DNA of 30,125 nt. It comes from Patescibacteria group bacterium UBA7396. Its GTDB lineage: Bacteria; Patescibacteriota; Gracilibacteria; BD1-5; UBA6164. The position numbers were made by a program, and so were the translations under genes. This document shows, piece after piece, positions 28,950-30,125 of this stretch; the stretch's first letter is position 1, and every line of letters begins with the position of its first letter. The notes below the pieces were generated by a model. The model saw only the letters and a program-made list of their open reading frames with translations. It was not told where the DNA came from and ran no database searches. The DNA lies in the NCBI GenBank assembly GCA_002470645.1, contig DKNE01000019.1, positions 1-30,125 on the forward strand. The letters are read 5' to 3'.

Positions 28950-28990
28950 CACCTTAGTTAAAGCTAAAATTAATGTATAGTTATATTGTA
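28950..28990 (-). promoter_or_regulatory. Promoter and Shine-Dalgarno of the two-gene minus-strand operon
   Basis: An extended -10 TGCTACAAT (28993-28985) is followed by a leader and the Shine-Dalgarno AAGGTG about 4-10 bases before ATG 28946. The -35 is weak. Confidence 0.45.
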
Positions 28991-29057
28991 GCATATATTT
29001 TTTTATAAATGAAGAAAATGAGTTTGACTTTAGAGAAAATGTTTTGAAATATAAAAA

Positions 29058-29084
29058 TTGAAATATAAAAAAAATCAATATAAT
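29058..29084 (+). promoter_or_regulatory. Candidate promoter of the dihydrouridine synthase gene
   Basis: TTGAAA (29058-29063), 15-base spacer, TATAAT (29079-29084), ending 30 bases before the ATG. Confidence 0.45.
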
Positions 29085-29114
29085 CCTTGTTGTATTAAAA
29101 ATAATTATAAATCA

Positions 29115-30110
29115 ATGAAAGATTTTTGGAAAAAATTAAGTGAAAAATGACCAATAGCATTTCTTGCTCCTATGGATGGATATACTGATAGTGCCTATAG
29201 GCAAGTAAATAAAAAAGTAAATCCTGATGTGATGTGTGTAAGTGAATTTTATTCAGCTGATGGGCTTGTGCATTCAAAATTTTTAGCTGATAGTGTTCTT
29301 CCTCATCAAGATATAGAAAAACCTCTTATTATACAAATTTTTTGAAAAGACCCTGATAAATTTGCAAAAGCTGCAAAGATTATTGAAAAATATAACGTCG
29401 CAGGTATTGATGTAAATATGTGATGTCCAGCAAAAAAAGTAGTAAGTAGTTGACATGGATCTGGTTTAATAATCAACCGTGATACAGCCTTTGAAATAGT
29501 AGAAACTCTCAATAAAGCGACTCACCTGCCTATTTCTGTAAAAACTCGTCTTGGATGGAATGGGGCAGAAACACTTATAGATTTTGTAAAAGGATTAGAA
29601 AGTGCTTGAGCTGGACTCATTACTGTTCATGGAAGAACGGCAAAACAAGCCTATACTGGATTTGCTGATTTTACACAAATTTATGAACTCAAAAAACATG
29701 TTTGAATTCCTGTTATTTGTAATGGAGATGTTGAAAATTTTGATGATGGTATGGCAAAAATATATTCTCCTGATAAGCAAGTAAAACTAGATGGTTTTAT
29801 GATTGGAAGAGGAAGTTTTTGAAATCCTTGGTGTTTTGTACCTGGATGATATGAACCAAGTTTGAGAGAAATTCTTGATATGATGAGTTTTCATGCCAAT
29901 GCTCTTTTTCTCTCAAAATGAGAAAAAAAAGCAACCCTAGATATCAGAAAACATCTCGTTCAATATCTCAAATGATTTCCTTGAGTTTCGGCTTATAGAA
30001 AAAGATTAGTAACTATAGAAAGTATGGAAATATTAGAAGGAATTCTCCTAGAAATCAGAACTGAATTTGCAAGTAGTTTAGATTTAAAACCAAGCGAAAT
30101 TACTGTATAA
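29115..30110 (+). CDS. dus: tRNA-dihydrouridine synthase
   Basis: A 331-aa FMN enzyme that reduces uridine to dihydrouridine in tRNA. Motifs: PIAFLAPMDGYTDSAYRQV (FMN-binding start), LIIQIFGKDPDKFAKAA, GIDVNMGCPAKKVVSSGHGS with catalytic Cys in the GCP motif, VKTRLGW, GLITVHGRTAKQAYTGFADF, IPVICNGDVENFDD, FMIGRGSFGNPW, and the helical C-terminal domain (VQYLKGFPGVSAYRKRLVTI). The best match is the DusB-type family but the paralogue is not resolved. Gly at several motifs is UGA-coded. The 3' end is 15 bases from the window edge (30111-30125), which holds nothing recognisable. Confidence 0.95.
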
Positions 30111-30125
30111 AAAAGTAAAAAGACC

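Noticed and set aside
28758..29078. Longer start for the 28446-28946 gene, adding 44 residues from 29078
   Set aside because: The extra part lies upstream of a -10 element and ignores the Shine-Dalgarno AAGGTG next to ATG 28946.
1..30125. tRNA or rRNA genes
   Set aside because: No cloverleaf with a CCA-type acceptor or conserved rRNA segment was noticed; a covariance search would be the proper test.

Overview
The window is AT-rich chromosomal DNA from a bacterium that reads UGA as glycine (genetic code 25). Read with the standard code, nearly every gene breaks into fragments. Read with UGA = Gly, each becomes one full-length ORF ending in TAA or TAG, and the UGA codons fall on invariant glycines: the Walker A of the ABC ATPase, the GS motif of the nucleotidyltransferase, the GGGY motif of the M3 peptidase and the GxGKT of the UvrD helicase. 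This code is known from Candidatus Gracilibacteria (BD1-5) and Absconditabacteria (SR1); the window alone does not separate the two. Most genes lack a Shine-Dalgarno sequence.

Layout. 1-5008 (minus): the 5' end of a prepilin-like gene, a three-gene MacA/MacB-type ABC export operon (adaptor, ATPase, permease) and 3-methyladenine glycosylase I (tag). 5056-9520: a 1021-aa UvrD-like helicase with a C-terminal RecB/AddB-type nuclease domain, then DAHP synthase preceded by a promoter, a Phe-rich leader peptide and a terminator hairpin, which is a transcription attenuator. 9582-12141: thyA, folA and a degenerate two-domain ThyX-like gene in one operon. 12263-15853: a small Asn-rich protein, the GTPase gene ychF, and an M3 oligopeptidase.

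15882-22693 is an accessory island that looks like a defence cluster. It holds a DUF262-HNH (GmrSD-like) nuclease, an EcoRI-type adenine methyltransferase, a highly structured intergenic region, and a three-gene operon that I read as a short type II CBASS: CD-NTase, a stand-alone E2-like conjugating protein and a one-helix membrane effector with a Rossmann/TIR-like domain. A LexA/S24-type regulator is divergent from it, followed by a basic protein and a HigB/HigA-type toxin-antitoxin pair set between two near-identical hairpins.

22940-30110 returns to housekeeping genes: a DEAD-box RNA helicase, a DUF2238-like membrane protein, topA, a protein made of three 37-residue repeats, two unrecognised proteins (one GNAT-like, one weakly glycosyltransferase-like), and a tRNA-dihydrouridine synthase. 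No tRNA, rRNA, CRISPR array or transposase was seen.

The most notable points are the CBASS operon, which is invisible under the standard code, and its divergent S24 regulator; the Phe attenuator; the inactivated ThyX relative co-transcribed with ThyA and DHFR; and the pseudoknot-capable region 18171-18320.
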